64,000 nucleotides of DNA from Streptococcus sanguinis (GCF_001078705.1 NZ_CDMW01000001.1:1791541-1855540); one strand, 5' to 3'; shown: positions 29,828-38,737, counted from the first letter of the stretch. Made by a program: numbers and translations. Notes: generated from the letters alone by a model not told the origin.

Positions 29828-31520
29828 GGAACTTCACCCCCAACATCTCATGATTGCTCTTGCCGGCCGGCACCATTGGAAGAACATGCTCCTTGCGAGA
29901 AATATCCACCTCAATAAACATTGGTATATCTTCCTTTAAGGCTTCCAAATCCTGGACAATAGTCTCCGGATCGTCAAATTTATAGGATTTAACACCATAG
30001 GCCTGAGCCATGAGCTGGAAATCTGGCAAAGTTTCAAAGACTGACTCAGAGGTACGACCATCATAGAAAGCTTCCTGCCACTGGCGCACCATGCCTAACG
30101 AATGATTGTTAAGCATGATGACCTTAATCGGAATCTTATAGATATTGAGAATAGCCATCTCTTGGTTTGTCATCTGATAGCCACCATCTCCGACAAAGAG
30201 TACGACTTCCTTATCCGGATTGGCAATCTTAGCTCCAATCGCTGCAGGTACACCGAAGCCCATGGTTCCTAGACCACCAGACGTTACCAGTTGACGCTCG
30301 TTTTTATAAGGATAATATTGGGCGGCCCACATCTGGTGCTGACCGACGTCTGTTACAACGATGGCATCACCCTTGGTCAGCTCACCCACGCGCTCAATGA
30401 CAGCCTGAGGCTGTACGACACGTTCTTTCTTATCATATGAGCGGACCCGCTCCTTATCCTGCGTTACTTTTTCAATCCACTTACTGGTATTGTTATGCAC
30501 CTGCTCTTCATTCAACAGCATCTGCAGGGCTTTCTTAGCATCCCCTACGATAGGGATGTCCACACTGATAATCTTTCCAATTTCCGCTGGGTCAATATCA
30601 ATATGTGCTACTTTAGCGTTCTTGGCAAAGGTTTTCGGATTACCAGTCAGACGGTCATCAAAGCGGCAACCGATACTAATCATAAAGTCGGCCTCAGTCA
30701 TGGCAATATTGGCCGCAAAAGAACCGTGCATCCCACCCATACCTAAGAACAAAGGATGGTCTGTCGCAATAGTCCCCTGACCCAACAAGGTAGTGACTAC
30801 TGGAATCTGATACCGCTCCGCCAAAGCAACCAGCTCCTCTGCTGCCTCGGCATAACTAATACCACCTCCTGAAAGCAGAACCGGCTTTTTAGCCTTAGAG
30901 ATTTGTTTGATAATCTTCTTAATCTGCAATTCATTAGGCTCAATAGTCGGCTGATAGCTCGGCAAATGCAACTTGCTGTCATAGATAAAGTCCGTTTCCA
31001 AAGCCGAGACATCCTTAGGCAAATCAATAACGACCGGTCCAGGACGACCTGTCGTCGCAATGTGAATAGCTTCTGTAATAATACGCGGGATTTCTGCCGT
31101 CTCCCGGACCTGATAATTATACTTGGTTATAGGAGTCGTAATCCCAACAATATCCGCTTCCTGAAACGCATCTTTACCGATTCCAGCCTTGGCCACCTGA
31201 CCAGTAAAGACTAAAAGGGGGACGCTATCACTCATGGCATCGGCAATACCGGTAATGGCATTAGTCGCTCCCGGACCGCTGGTCACAACTGCAACTCCGA
31301 TTTTCCCAGTAGACTTAGCATAGCCTTCTGCTTCGTGAACACAGCCTTGCTCATGGCGGCCTAGGATGTGACAGATGCCTTCAAAACTATAAATAGCATC
31401 ATAAAGCGGCAGTACAGCGCCGCCGGGATAGCCAAAAATCGTATCAACACCAAGATTTTTCAAGGTTTCTAAAACAAGCTCCGAACCTGTCTTAGAAGTT
31501 TCTAATTTGATTTTCTCCAT
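29820..31520 (-). CDS. ilvB: Acetolactate synthase, catalytic subunit
   Basis: Thiamine-diphosphate enzyme that makes acetolactate or acetohydroxybutyrate, the committed step of branched-chain amino-acid synthesis. 566 aa. Catalytic Glu is E57 in GRHEQGC. The thiamine-binding motif begins GDGGYQMTNQEM in the C-terminal third, and the FAD/dimer domain is intact. First gene of the ilv operon, with its own promoter and a CodY-box-like site in the leader. No leader peptide or T-box is visible. Confidence 0.96.
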   Translation of the reverse strand: MEKIKLETSKTGSELVLETLKNLGVDTIFGYPGGAVLPLYDAIYSFEGICHILGRHEQGCVHEAEGYAKSTGKIGVAVVTSGPGATNAITGIADAMSDSVPLLVFTGQVAKAGIGKDAFQEADIVGITTPITKYNYQVRETAEIPRIITEAIHIATTGRPGPVVIDLPKDVSALETDFIYDSKLHLPSYQPTIEPNELQIKKIIKQISKAKKPVLLSGGGISYAEAAEELVALAERYQIPVVTTLLGQGTIATDHPLFLGMGGMHGSFAANIAMTEADFMISIGCRFDDRLTGNPKTFAKNAKVAHIDIDPAEIGKIISVDIPIVGDAKKALQMLLNEEQVHNNTSKWIEKVTQDKERVRSYDKKERVVQPQAVIERVGELTKGDAIVVTDVGQHQMWAAQYYPYKNERQLVTSGGLGTMGFGVPAAIGAKIANPDKEVVLFVGDGGYQMTNQEMAILNIYKIPIKVIMLNNHSLGMVRQWQEAFYDGRTSESVFETLPDFQLMAQAYGVKSYKFDDPETIVQDLEALKEDIPMFIEVDISRKEHVLPMVPAGKSNHEMLGVKFHA

Positions 31521-31542
31521 TCTTCCCCTTTCATTTATTTAC

Positions 31543-31557
31543 AATTTTCTAAAAATT
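31543..31557 (-). promoter_or_regulatory. CodY-box-like site in the ilvB leader
   Basis: AATTTTTAGAAAATT on the minus strand matches 14 of 15 positions of AATTTTCWGAAAATT. It lies just downstream of the expected transcription start, where a bound repressor would block elongation. CodY control of ilv genes is established in related Firmicutes. Confidence 0.65.
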
Positions 31558-31573
31558 CAAAAAGCTTTCTACT

Positions 31574-31601
31574 ATGATAACATTTTTGAAAAAAATTGCA
31601 A
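31574..31601 (-). promoter_or_regulatory. ilvB operon promoter
   Basis: TTGCAA (31596-31601), 16 bp, TATCAT (31574-31579) on the minus strand. Confidence 0.55.
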
Positions 31602-31661
31602 GCCACTAGTTAATTTTTTTCTTGATTTTTTATCTAAATCCGAATGTTTTTCAAACAAAAG

Positions 31662-31693
31662 ATAAAAAGCCAGAACTATGTCTATAGTCCTGA
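31662..31693 (-). terminator. Terminator of the ABC exporter/two-component operon
   Basis: Nine-bp stem (31671-31679 with 31684-31692, one wobble) followed by five T on the minus strand. Confidence 0.75.
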
Positions 31694-31780
31694 CCTTTCA
31701 TTAGAATTATTAGCTCTCAAATGTTCCGTTTATGGGAAAGCTACCGCTCCTCATTTTTTCTACAAAACTGAGTATGCCAG

Positions 31781-32380
31781 CTATAACCAGCCTTTCTCTT
31801 GCCCGATTCGGACTGCTTCTGTTCGGTTTTCAGCATCTAGCTTGGTCAAAATAGCAGACATGTAGTTACGAACCGTTCCATTTGATAGGAAGAGTTTTTC
31901 AGCAATTTCTTTATTGGACAGGCCATTCGCTGCTGCTTGTAGGACTAGCCTCTCCTGCTGAGAGAGAGGGTTCCTGCTGGTCATCAGTACCTCCATCAAT
32001 TCTGGCGAATATTCCTTTTGCCCAGCTAGAACGGTGTGGATGGTCTTCATCAAATCCGCAATGCTACGCTCTTTGAGCACATAAGCATCTACATCTGCCT
32101 TAACAGCTCGCTCAAAGTAGCCCGGCCGCTTGAAGGTTGTGACGATGATGACCTTGATGTTGTGTCGATTGGCCTTGACCCATTCGAGAACGTCTAGACC
32201 GGTCTGGTGGGGCATTTCCACGTCCAAAATAGCTACATCAACAGTTTCTGAGCTAAGACAGTCAATAGCCTTCTGCCCATCTGCGGCCTGATAGACTTCT
32301 TCGACATCTGGCTGCAGCTGCAAGAGCTGAGCTAAGGCATCTCTCAGCATACTTTGATCTTCTGCTAACAAAAGTTTCAT
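31781..32380 (-). CDS. Two-component response regulator, NarL/LuxR (DesR-like) family
   Basis: 199 aa. Receiver domain (1-115) with acidic pair E7/D8 and phospho-acceptor D53 (AILDVEMP), then a LuxR-type HTH (about 135-195, [22 protein letters not shown]). Overlaps the sensor kinase gene by 4 bases. Its likely target is its own operon, which begins with an ABC exporter and has a perfect palindrome upstream. The stimulus is unknown; relatives sense membrane fluidity or cell-envelope stress. Confidence 0.9.
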   Translation of the reverse strand: MKLLLAEDQSMLRDALAQLLQLQPDVEEVYQAADGQKAIDCLSSETVDVAILDVEMPHQTGLDVLEWVKANRHNIKVIIVTTFKRPGYFERAVKADVDAYVLKERSIADLMKTIHTVLAGQKEYSPELMEVLMTSRNPLSQQERLVLQAAANGLSNKEIAEKLFLSNGTVRNYMSAILTKLDAENRTEAVRIGQEKGWL

Positions 32381-33477
32381 GCTTCCTTCCCTCCGTACGG
32401 CAATTCAATCCGAATCCACGTTGGATCTTGGCTGCTAAGAATCTCAAGCCTTCCTGACAAGGCAGACAGTCGCTCTCGAATACTATGCAACTCCCGACCA
32501 GTCAGCTTTTGAAAACCACAACCATCATCCTGAATGTCCAAAACAAGCTTTTCGTCTTTCTTTACCAAAGAAAAATTACTCTTTTTAGCCTTGGCATGCT
32601 TAATGATATTGGTCGCCGCCTCCAGTAAGATCATACTAATCGTCGACTGCTGACTCGGTGGGATACTGGCAACATTGAGTTGGTTATCTATTTTTACCTG
32701 AACGCCGCTCATCTCCAGTATGGCACGAATGGTCACTAGTTCCTCGTCCAGAGTCCGATTCTTTAGATCGTTAATAATCCGCCGAACATCAGCCATGGAC
32801 TTCTTACTAATCTCTTGCACTTCCTGCAGTTCTTTTGCTGCCTTGTCATAGGCTTCCATCTGCAAAAACTGCTGAGCCAGCTCCGCCTTAACACTGAGCA
32901 TAGCAAAGGTGTGTCCTAGACTATCATGTAAGTCTCGACCAATCCGATTGCGCTCATTTTCCGCCAGGAAAAGATTCAGCTGGGCATTTTGCTTGACCTT
33001 TTCTTCCTTGATTCGCTCTGTCGTTTGAATCCGATAAAGACCAAAAGTCAAACCATCCGAAAAGAGAAAGATTACAATATAGGAAAGCAGCTCTGCTGGA
33101 CCAACATTGCCCATCAAATAATTAGTCAGCACAATAGCAGGCTGCAAGGCGAGAAAGGTCAAAAAACGCCAGGATTTAAAAGAAATATCATCCAGTTCGT
33201 AAATAAGAAGATTGGATAGATAAAAAATATACCAGGTAAAACCTGTATTCAGCCAGACAGAACCATAATATATGTAAGCAATCAAGAGCCACCAAGAAAA
33301 AAACTGGATAAGGCGATGGTTACTTAACAAGACCGCATAGTAAGCCGCAACAAAAATAGCTGTCCAGAGCAAGACGAAAAGCGGGTATTCCCCGCTAATC
33401 ACTCCCGCAACTGGAAAGATGATAAAGACCAGCGCAATATGAAACATATAGTGGACATGTTTAATTTTTTCCCACAT
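32377..33477 (-). CDS. Sensor histidine kinase, DesK-like (HisKA_3)
   Basis: 366 aa. Five or six N-terminal membrane helices (about 10-150), then HisKA_3 dimerisation with the phospho-acceptor H184 in RDLHDSLGH, and a HATPase domain with N-box [10 protein letters not shown] and G1 box DDGCGF. No extracytoplasmic sensor domain is present, so the signal is probably read in the membrane or from the associated ABC transporter. It overlaps the response regulator gene. Confidence 0.9.
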   Translation of the reverse strand: MWEKIKHVHYMFHIALVFIIFPVAGVISGEYPLFVLLWTAIFVAAYYAVLLSNHRLIQFFSWWLLIAYIYYGSVWLNTGFTWYIFYLSNLLIYELDDISFKSWRFLTFLALQPAIVLTNYLMGNVGPAELLSYIVIFLFSDGLTFGLYRIQTTERIKEEKVKQNAQLNLFLAENERNRIGRDLHDSLGHTFAMLSVKAELAQQFLQMEAYDKAAKELQEVQEISKKSMADVRRIINDLKNRTLDEELVTIRAILEMSGVQVKIDNQLNVASIPPSQQSTISMILLEAATNIIKHAKAKKSNFSLVKKDEKLVLDIQDDGCGFQKLTGRELHSIRERLSALSGRLEILSSQDPTWIRIELPYGGKEA

Positions 33478-33481
33478 GGTT

Positions 33482-34216
33482 TTATTTTACCTCAATTCGC
33501 TTTTTGAGTTGCAGCACAAGAATGCTGACCAAAACCGTATAAATCAGAACAATCAAAGCGGCTTTGCCATTGAACTGATGGTGTTCTAGATAAGAAGACA
33601 CGACTTGCATCAGTTGATAACTTGGCGTCAACTTACCGATTGGCTGGAGCCATTTTGGAAACATAGTCAGAGGAAACCATAGACCGCCCAGAACAGCCAG
33701 TGCCATATAGACGATATTTCCCACTACAGACATGAGCTGAGCACTTGGCAAGAGACTGACCAATACCCCCATGGCAATAAAGACCACACTTCCTACCAGA
33801 AGGATCAAGGCAATAAGAAGCCAGTCCACCATTGGCAGATTAACCCCGCGAACAAAATGCCCAATCGAGAAGACTACGATGATAGAAAGCATAAAAGTCA
33901 ACAGCGTACTGCAAAGTTTCGATATATAATATTTTACCATAGAAATCGGCGAGTGCTGAATCATTTTTTGCCAATTATTATTTTTATCAGATTGCAAAGT
34001 GCTTGGAATGCTAAAGAAAGCACTAGACATGATACTAAAAAGAGTCATAGAGAATAGGTAGCCTCGAAGCACATGTTCAGGCGTATCACTTCCAGACATC
34101 ATTCCTGAGAAAATCAGGTAAAAGACGCTGGGCAGACCAATAGACAAGAGATAATAAGCAGCCTGCCGCTTCATCAAAATCAACTCAATCTTCATAAGAC
34201 TTGCCATATTTTTCAT
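33482..34216 (-). CDS. ABC-2 type exporter permease
   Basis: 244 aa with about six membrane helices. I start it at MKNMASLMK (34216), with AGGAG eight bases upstream; a frame beginning 44 codons earlier overlaps the ATPase gene. It pairs with the ATPase directly upstream. The exported substrate is not identifiable; with an intramembrane kinase next door, exporters of this kind often handle lipids, bacteriocins or antimicrobial peptides. Confidence 0.85.
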   Translation of the reverse strand: MKNMASLMKIELILMKRQAAYYLLSIGLPSVFYLIFSGMMSGSDTPEHVLRGYLFSMTLFSIMSSAFFSIPSTLQSDKNNNWQKMIQHSPISMVKYYISKLCSTLLTFMLSIIVVFSIGHFVRGVNLPMVDWLLIALILLVGSVVFIAMGVLVSLLPSAQLMSVVGNIVYMALAVLGGLWFPLTMFPKWLQPIGKLTPSYQLMQVVSSYLEHHQFNGKAALIVLIYTVLVSILVLQLKKRIEVK

Positions 34217-34226
34217 GATTACTCTC

Positions 34227-35102
34227 CTATTCTTGTGTCGTTTCAAAAATACTATCCAAGAGGGTACGGTTACGTACTTCAATCTCTTCGATTGTACAGC
34301 CGTTTTCCTGCAGGACCTGCCAGACCTGTCCAGCATCTCTAGTAGCAAAAGATAAAGCCTTTTGCTTGATTTCTAAATCAGTCACATTATCCAGCTTTTC
34401 CAGCACAGACTGATAAGTCAGCGGCAAGGTAAAGTGTTTTTCCTGCTCCTCACTGCGCATGGCATAAGGCGTTGTATCCCGAATCAGCTCACCCTTATGC
34501 AGCACCAAAATCCGGTCTGCCGTATGCTCAACTTCTTCGATATAGTGCGAAGAATAAACGATGGTCACTCCCTGCTGCTTGAGCTGATTAACAATTTCCC
34601 AGAAATGCTGACGAGTGGAGGTGTCCATAGCTGAAGTCGGTTCGTCCAAGAAGAGAATCTTAGGACGGCCAATCAGACTCAGAACAAAAGAGAAGAGACG
34701 CTTTTGTCCACCAGACAGCTTGCTGGCCAACTGATTCTTTTGCTTGTCTGTAAATTGCAGCAAGTCATCAACTTCTTGATTGGACAAACTATTTGGATAA
34801 ATAGCTTGGAAGAAAGTCAAGAGTTCCTTGACCTTCAAATCCTCCACCACTGTATTTTCCTGTGGTAAAATCGCTACAGACTGCTTGAGATGATTGTCAG
34901 TTGGTTTGAGTCCCTGAATCCTTGCTTCACCCGCTGTCAGAAACTTATCGCCCAGCAAACAATCCATGAGAGTCGTTTTCCCAGCTCCGTTAGGACCAAT
35001 CAAGGCCACACAGTCACCTTGGGAGATTTCAAACGAAATATCCTTTAAAATCTCCTTGCCGCGAATGCTTTTAGAAAGCTTCTTTACTTCAATCAGTTCC
35101 AT
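34227..35102 (-). CDS. ABC exporter, ATP-binding protein
   Basis: 291 aa. Walker A GPNGAGKTT (36-44), signature LSGGQKR, Walker B ILFLDEPTSAMD, then a C-terminal extension of about 80 aa seen in DrrA-like exporter ATPases. First gene of an operon continuing with its permease, kinase and regulator. AGGAGG precedes the ATG. Confidence 0.88.
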   Translation of the reverse strand: MELIEVKKLSKSIRGKEILKDISFEISQGDCVALIGPNGAGKTTLMDCLLGDKFLTAGEARIQGLKPTDNHLKQSVAILPQENTVVEDLKVKELLTFFQAIYPNSLSNQEVDDLLQFTDKQKNQLASKLSGGQKRLFSFVLSLIGRPKILFLDEPTSAMDTSTRQHFWEIVNQLKQQGVTIVYSSHYIEEVEHTADRILVLHKGELIRDTTPYAMRSEEQEKHFTLPLTYQSVLEKLDNVTDLEIKQKALSFATRDAGQVWQVLQENGCTIEEIEVRNRTLLDSIFETTQE

Positions 35103-35244
35103 TTTGCTCCTCCTTTGATCTGATAACCGCGTCTGCGTCTGTCCTTTGTTTTTTTGTAATCATCCAAGCCTAGGGCTGGAAGAAAAACAAAGACCAAATG
35201 CTTTTTGAATTCTTACAGCAACCTTTTATCGTTTTGTTAACTAT

Positions 35245-35250
35245 ATTATA
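35245..35250 (-). promoter_or_regulatory. -10 box of the exporter/two-component operon
   Basis: TATAAT on the minus strand. The -35 position (TAGTAG) is poor, which fits a promoter needing an activator. Confidence 0.5.
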
Positions 35251-35296
35251 AGGCAAAGAAATTTTTCCTACTAGTTGATTTTGTCACCGACTCACA

Positions 35297-35308
35297 TGAC
35301 AAATGTCA
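35297..35308. promoter_or_regulatory. Perfect palindrome, candidate response-regulator operator
   Basis: TGACAAATGTCA is a perfect 12-bp inverted repeat about 45 bp upstream of the -10 box, a usual place for activation by a LuxR-type dimer. Assignment to the operon's own regulator is inferred. Confidence 0.45.
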
Positions 35309-35381
35309 CTATTCCGCTTTTTGAACCCAAAGCTAGCAAATATTGGAATAATCTATTTATATCCCTTCTGCATGAAGACAC

Positions 35382-35418
35382 AAAAAAAGCCGATCACCCT
35401 CGTTGAGAGGAGCCGACT
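35382..35418 (-). terminator. Terminator after the lipoprotein gene
   Basis: Thirteen-position stem (35389-35417) with two mismatches and several wobbles, followed by seven T on the minus strand, about 120 bases after the stop codon. Confidence 0.65.
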
Positions 35419-35535
35419 AGTTGTATGTCTGTTGCAATTTAGATAGAAACTGGAATTAGAGCAGCCTAATCTAAAAATTTTTTCAATAAATTAACTACTT
35501 AATTTATAAGATGAGAGACCAACCGTTTTTAAATT

Positions 35536-36138
35536 TTAGCTCTGCCCCTCTTCTTTGAGACCGTTGAGCTTCAGACTCAGAATAAACATCTCAGGTGTGC
35601 TTTCCTTAATATCCTTAAGACCCAAATCTTGGAAGAAAGAATTCTTTTCCATCTCCTCAACATTCGCTTTCTGCAGGTCAATTTCAATCAAGGTTTGCAA
35701 TTTCTTCTCTGCTGTAACTGAATAATCAATATTAACACCTTCCAGATTCTTAGCTGCTACAAAGTTTGGATCGGACTGGACCCCTTCCCGAATGATAGCC
35801 GTCATTTCCTCTGGAGTCAAGGTAGCTGAAGCTGCACTAGCTTCTTCTGGCAAGGAAGTGAGCAATTCCATCCGAAGATTCAAGATTTTCTTACCCTGAT
35901 AGGTAATCGTATCGCGATGATGGATTTCTTGAATGTCTCCAACCAAGGTTTTAGAGACAATCTCTGTACTTTCAGAAGAAGAACTAGATGACTCGCTGGA
36001 GCTAGAGCTGGTTTTGTTCCGCTTAGAAGAAGCTGCTGATTCAGAAGAATGTCTAGGACGATGCTTGCTGAAGTTAGGAAACACACAGCCCGTCAAGAGT
36101 ACCGAAGCAGAGATAACAAGAATGAAAAATTTTTTCAT
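35536..36138 (-). CDS. Small lipoprotein, possibly DUF1307-like
   Basis: 200 aa. Lipoprotein signal with lipobox LLTGC and the lipidated Cys at 18. A low-complexity Ser/Glu linker (about 30-58) is followed by a compact globular domain (DTITYQGKKILNLRMEL, then GVNIDYSVTAEKKLQTLIEIDLQKANVEE) that resembles the DUF1307/YehR lipoprotein fold. Function unknown. Monocistronic: good promoter upstream, terminator downstream. Confidence 0.75.
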   Translation of the reverse strand: MKKFFILVISASVLLTGCVFPNFSKHRPRHSSESAASSKRNKTSSSSSESSSSSSESTEIVSKTLVGDIQEIHHRDTITYQGKKILNLRMELLTSLPEEASAASATLTPEEMTAIIREGVQSDPNFVAAKNLEGVNIDYSVTAEKKLQTLIEIDLQKANVEEMEKNSFFQDLGLKDIKESTPEMFILSLKLNGLKEEGQS

Positions 36139-36168
36139 AGTTCACCTTTTTTACTTTTTATTTGTTAC

Positions 36169-36197
36169 AGTATAACATAATACCAGTTTCTTGTCTA
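36169..36197 (-). promoter_or_regulatory. Promoter of the lipoprotein gene
   Basis: TAGACA (36192-36197), 17 bp, extended TGTTATACT (hexamer 36169-36174) on the minus strand. Confidence 0.8.
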
Positions 36198-36216
36198 AAT
36201 ATTTTCTATAAAATGA

Positions 36217-36244
36217 CAAAAGGCAACCTTTCGATTGCCTTTTT
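36217..36244 (-). terminator. Terminator after fakA
   Basis: Eight-bp stem AAAGGCAA/TTGCCTTT (36219-36226, 36235-36242) followed by TTTTG on the minus strand. Confidence 0.75.
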
Positions 36245-36247
36245 AAG

Positions 36248-37912
36248 CTATTCAACACTAAAAATATATGGATAAACCGGCTGACTGCCCTGATGAATTT
36301 CTACTTCTACATCCTCGAATTGTTCCATCAAATCTTGAGCAAGACTGCTAGCCAACTCTTCGCTGCCGTCTTCACCGATATAGATAGAGACAATCTCACT
36401 GTCTTCATTCAGCATCTTGCTGAACGTTTCTTTCAAAGTTGCCAGCATATCTGGATTAGAAACAACAATCTTACCATCCACCATACCGAGGTTGTCATTC
36501 TCATGAATTTCCAAGCCATCAATCGTCGTATCGCGAACCGCAGTCGTCACGCTGCCGCTGACTACTTCTGACAAGGCTGCAGTCATACGCTCTTGGTTTT
36601 CCTCAATAGTCTTTCCGCCATCAAAAGCTAGGAGACTGGTCAAACCTTGAGGGATTGTGCGAGTCTCAATAACAGCTGCTGGCTGTTCAATCACTTCTGC
36701 TGCTGATTGAGCTGCCATGAAGATGTTTTTATTGTTTGGCAAAATAATAATATTACGAGCATTGACTTGCTCCACAGCTTTGATGAAGTCTTCCGTTGAT
36801 GGGTTCATAGTTTGCCCGCCAGAGATGATGTAGTCAACTCCCTGAGCCTTAAAGATTTCAGCCAGACCATCACCAGCCACCACAGCGATAATCGCATACT
36901 CTTTCTCTTGAGCCGGCTTAGCTGAGCGCTCTTCCTTTTCAACCTGCGCTTCGTGCTGGTTGCGCATATTGTCAACCTTGACCTTGACCAAACTACCATA
37001 CTTGAGACCTTCCTGCATAACCAGTCCTGGATCTTCAGTATGGACATGGACTTTGACGATTTCGTCATCGTTGACTACCAACAGGGAATCTCCCAAATCG
37101 TTGAGGTAGTTGCGGAACTCATCATAATCAAAATCTTTTACATAGGTTGGTCCTGTTTTAAGAGCCACCATGATTTCTGTACAATAACCGTAAGTGATGT
37201 CCTCTGTTGCCACATGGCCAGCTACAGACTTATGATGCTCAGCATTGATCATCTCAGACATGGTCGCAGGTGTCGCGACAAAGTCCTCAGAAGCGATATA
37301 TTCGCCTGTAAGAGCAGACAAGAAGCCTTCGTAGATAAAGACCAGCCCTTGTCCGCCAGAATCCACAACACCGACTTCTTTCAGAACCGGAAGCATATCG
37401 GGTGTCTTAGCCAGAGCAGTCTTGGCTCCCTCAAGAGCCGCTTTCATAACTTCTACAGCGTCATTAGTGACTTCAGCTTTCTTCTTGGCTCCGATCGCCG
37501 CACCGCGGGAAACAGTCAAAATCGTTCCCTCAACCGGCTTCATAACAGCCTTGTAAGCCACTTCTACACCAGACTGAAAGGCCAGAGCTAGATCTTCACC
37601 AGTCAGCTCTTCATGCTCTTTCACGCTTTGAGAAAAACCGCGGAAAAGCTGGGAAGTGATAACTCCTGAGTTACCACGCGCTCCCATTAAAAGGCCTTTC
37701 GCAAAGATACCTGCCGCTTCGCCAACTGTTGAAGCAGACTTATCTGACACTTCCTTGGCACCATTTTCAATAGTCATACCCATGTTGGTCCCTGTATCTC
37801 CGTCTGGAACTGGGAAGACATTCAAAGAGTTTACATATTCAGCCTGTTTATTTAAGCGAGTTGATGCTGCCTGCACCATTTCTTGGAATAAACTAGTAGT
37901 AATATTTGCCAC
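36248..37912 (-). CDS. fakA: Fatty acid kinase subunit FakA (DhaL/DegV-associated)
   Basis: ATP-binding subunit of the fatty-acid kinase that phosphorylates exogenous fatty acids held by FakB proteins, feeding phospholipid synthesis. 554 aa. The N-terminal DhaL (Dak phosphatase-like) domain (about 1-200) has the ATP/Mg motif VFPVPDGDTGTNM and MGARGNSGVI; a middle and a C-terminal DegV-like domain follow. Its start lies 2 bp after the Asp23-family stop, the conserved streptococcal arrangement. FakB partners are not in this window. Confidence 0.92.
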   Translation of the reverse strand: MANITTSLFQEMVQAASTRLNKQAEYVNSLNVFPVPDGDTGTNMGMTIENGAKEVSDKSASTVGEAAGIFAKGLLMGARGNSGVITSQLFRGFSQSVKEHEELTGEDLALAFQSGVEVAYKAVMKPVEGTILTVSRGAAIGAKKKAEVTNDAVEVMKAALEGAKTALAKTPDMLPVLKEVGVVDSGGQGLVFIYEGFLSALTGEYIASEDFVATPATMSEMINAEHHKSVAGHVATEDITYGYCTEIMVALKTGPTYVKDFDYDEFRNYLNDLGDSLLVVNDDEIVKVHVHTEDPGLVMQEGLKYGSLVKVKVDNMRNQHEAQVEKEERSAKPAQEKEYAIIAVVAGDGLAEIFKAQGVDYIISGGQTMNPSTEDFIKAVEQVNARNIIILPNNKNIFMAAQSAAEVIEQPAAVIETRTIPQGLTSLLAFDGGKTIEENQERMTAALSEVVSGSVTTAVRDTTIDGLEIHENDNLGMVDGKIVVSNPDMLATLKETFSKMLNEDSEIVSIYIGEDGSEELASSLAQDLMEQFEDVEVEIHQGSQPVYPYIFSVE

Positions 37913-37914
37913 GA

Positions 37915-38280
37915 TTATTCTCCTACGACTTTAATATTTTGGATATAAACATTCACTGCATGGGCAGTAATTCCGAGCTTGTTTTCCAAACTGAATTTAA
38001 CACGCTCTTGGATATTTTTGGAAACTTCGCTGATTTTGACTCCATAGCTTAACACAGTGTAGACATCAACTGCGATATCACCTTCATCAGTCGCTTTCAC
38101 AACCACGCCCTTAGCATAGTTTTCTTTTCCTAAAAGGGCTTGAAAATTATCCTTGATTGCATTTTTGCTGGCCATGCCAACTACACCAAAAATTTCAGTC
38201 GCTGCACCGCCGACGATTGTCGCAATCACATCATCAGTCAGTTCAATTTGACCATCTTTTGTATTAATTTTCACAGTCAT
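37915..38280 (-). CDS. Asp23/Gls24 family envelope stress protein
   Basis: 121 aa, a single Asp23 domain (ELTDDVIATIVGGAATEIFGVVGMAS then VYTVLSYGVKISEVSKNIQERV). Members are abundant cytosolic or membrane-associated proteins linked to envelope homeostasis, and one usually precedes fakA. Good promoter upstream. Two bases separate it from fakA, so the pair is one operon. Confidence 0.92.
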   Translation of the reverse strand: MTVKINTKDGQIELTDDVIATIVGGAATEIFGVVGMASKNAIKDNFQALLGKENYAKGVVVKATDEGDIAVDVYTVLSYGVKISEVSKNIQERVKFSLENKLGITAHAVNVYIQNIKVVGE

Positions 38281-38310
38281 AATTTGTACCTCAAAAGTAT
38301 TTTATAGTTT

Positions 38311-38339
38311 ATTCTACCATATTTTATACAGGGTGTAAA
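38311..38339 (-). promoter_or_regulatory. Promoter of the Asp23-fakA operon
   Basis: TTTACA (38334-38339), 17 bp, extended TGGTAGAAT (hexamer 38311-38316) on the minus strand. Confidence 0.8.
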
Positions 38340-38382
38340 AGAGGAAGGGTCTAAATCAACTGTCTAGGCGGAAATTTCAAAG

Positions 38383-38414
38383 CAAAAAAAGGACGGAAAA
38401 TTCCATCCTTTTTA
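38383..38414 (-). terminator. Terminator after rpmB
   Basis: Stem AAAGGA-GGAA/TTCC-TCCTTT with one internal mismatch, followed by seven T on the minus strand. Confidence 0.8.
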
Positions 38415-38422
38415 AATAAAGA

Positions 38423-38611
38423 TTAAACGCGTTCAACTTTACCTGATTTAAGGGCACGAGCTGAAGCCCAAACTTTTTTAGGTTTACCGTCAATCAAAAC
38501 AGTAACTTTTTGAAGATTTGGTTTAACAGCGCGTTTTGTTTGGTTCATCGCGTGAGAGCGGTTGTTTCCTGATACAGTCTTACGACCAGTAAAGTAACAT
38601 ACTTTAGCCAT
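38423..38611 (-). CDS. rpmB: Ribosomal protein L28
   Basis: 62 aa, strongly basic, with the L28 features [21 protein letters not shown] and the C-terminal [16 protein letters not shown]. It is the zinc-free-looking form: only one Cys, so no paired CxxC. Monocistronic, opposite no other gene, and read in the same direction as the Asp23-fakA operon downstream. Confidence 0.97.
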   Translation of the reverse strand: MAKVCYFTGRKTVSGNNRSHAMNQTKRAVKPNLQKVTVLIDGKPKKVWASARALKSGKVERV

Positions 38612-38626
38612 TATCGTATTTCCTCC

Positions 38627-38640
38627 TATTAGATCTAATA
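38627..38640 (-). promoter_or_regulatory. Palindrome abutting the rpmB ribosome site
   Basis: TATTAGATCTAATA is a perfect 14-bp palindrome directly upstream of GGAGGA in the rpmB leader. A second palindrome GTGCTAGCAC (about 38650-38659) lies a little further up. Either could form leader structure affecting translation. Confidence 0.45.
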
Positions 38641-38671
38641 TTACGGATGTGCTAGCACCACATACTTTCCT

Positions 38672-38700
38672 ATATTACCAAAAAACTTGACGTTTGACAA
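38672..38700 (-). promoter_or_regulatory. rpmB promoter
   Basis: TTGTCA (38695-38700), 17 bp, extended TGGTAATAT (hexamer 38672-38677) on the minus strand. Confidence 0.7.
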
Positions 38701-38737
38701 GTACATTTGTCTAAACTTTCGAAATTAATCCGTTTTC

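Larger units (their letters stand above)
35103..35535 (-). other. 433-bp intergenic region: promoter, palindrome and terminator
   Basis: From right to left on the minus strand it holds an unstructured AT-rich stretch (35419-35535), the terminator of the lipoprotein gene (35382-35418), the palindrome TGACAAATGTCA (35297-35308) with a nearby GTGAC half-site, and a TATAAT -10 box (35245-35250) for the exporter operon. A long 5' leader of about 135 bases follows. No additional gene is seen. Confidence 0.6.

Noticed and set aside
31521-31780. T-box or leader-peptide attenuator upstream of ilvB
   Set aside because: The leader after the likely promoter is only about 50 bases, with no T-box sequence, specifier loop or run of branched-chain codons.
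36953-37591. 212-codon plus-strand open frame
   Set aside because: Antisense shadow of fakA; Cys/His-rich nonsense composition and no start signals.
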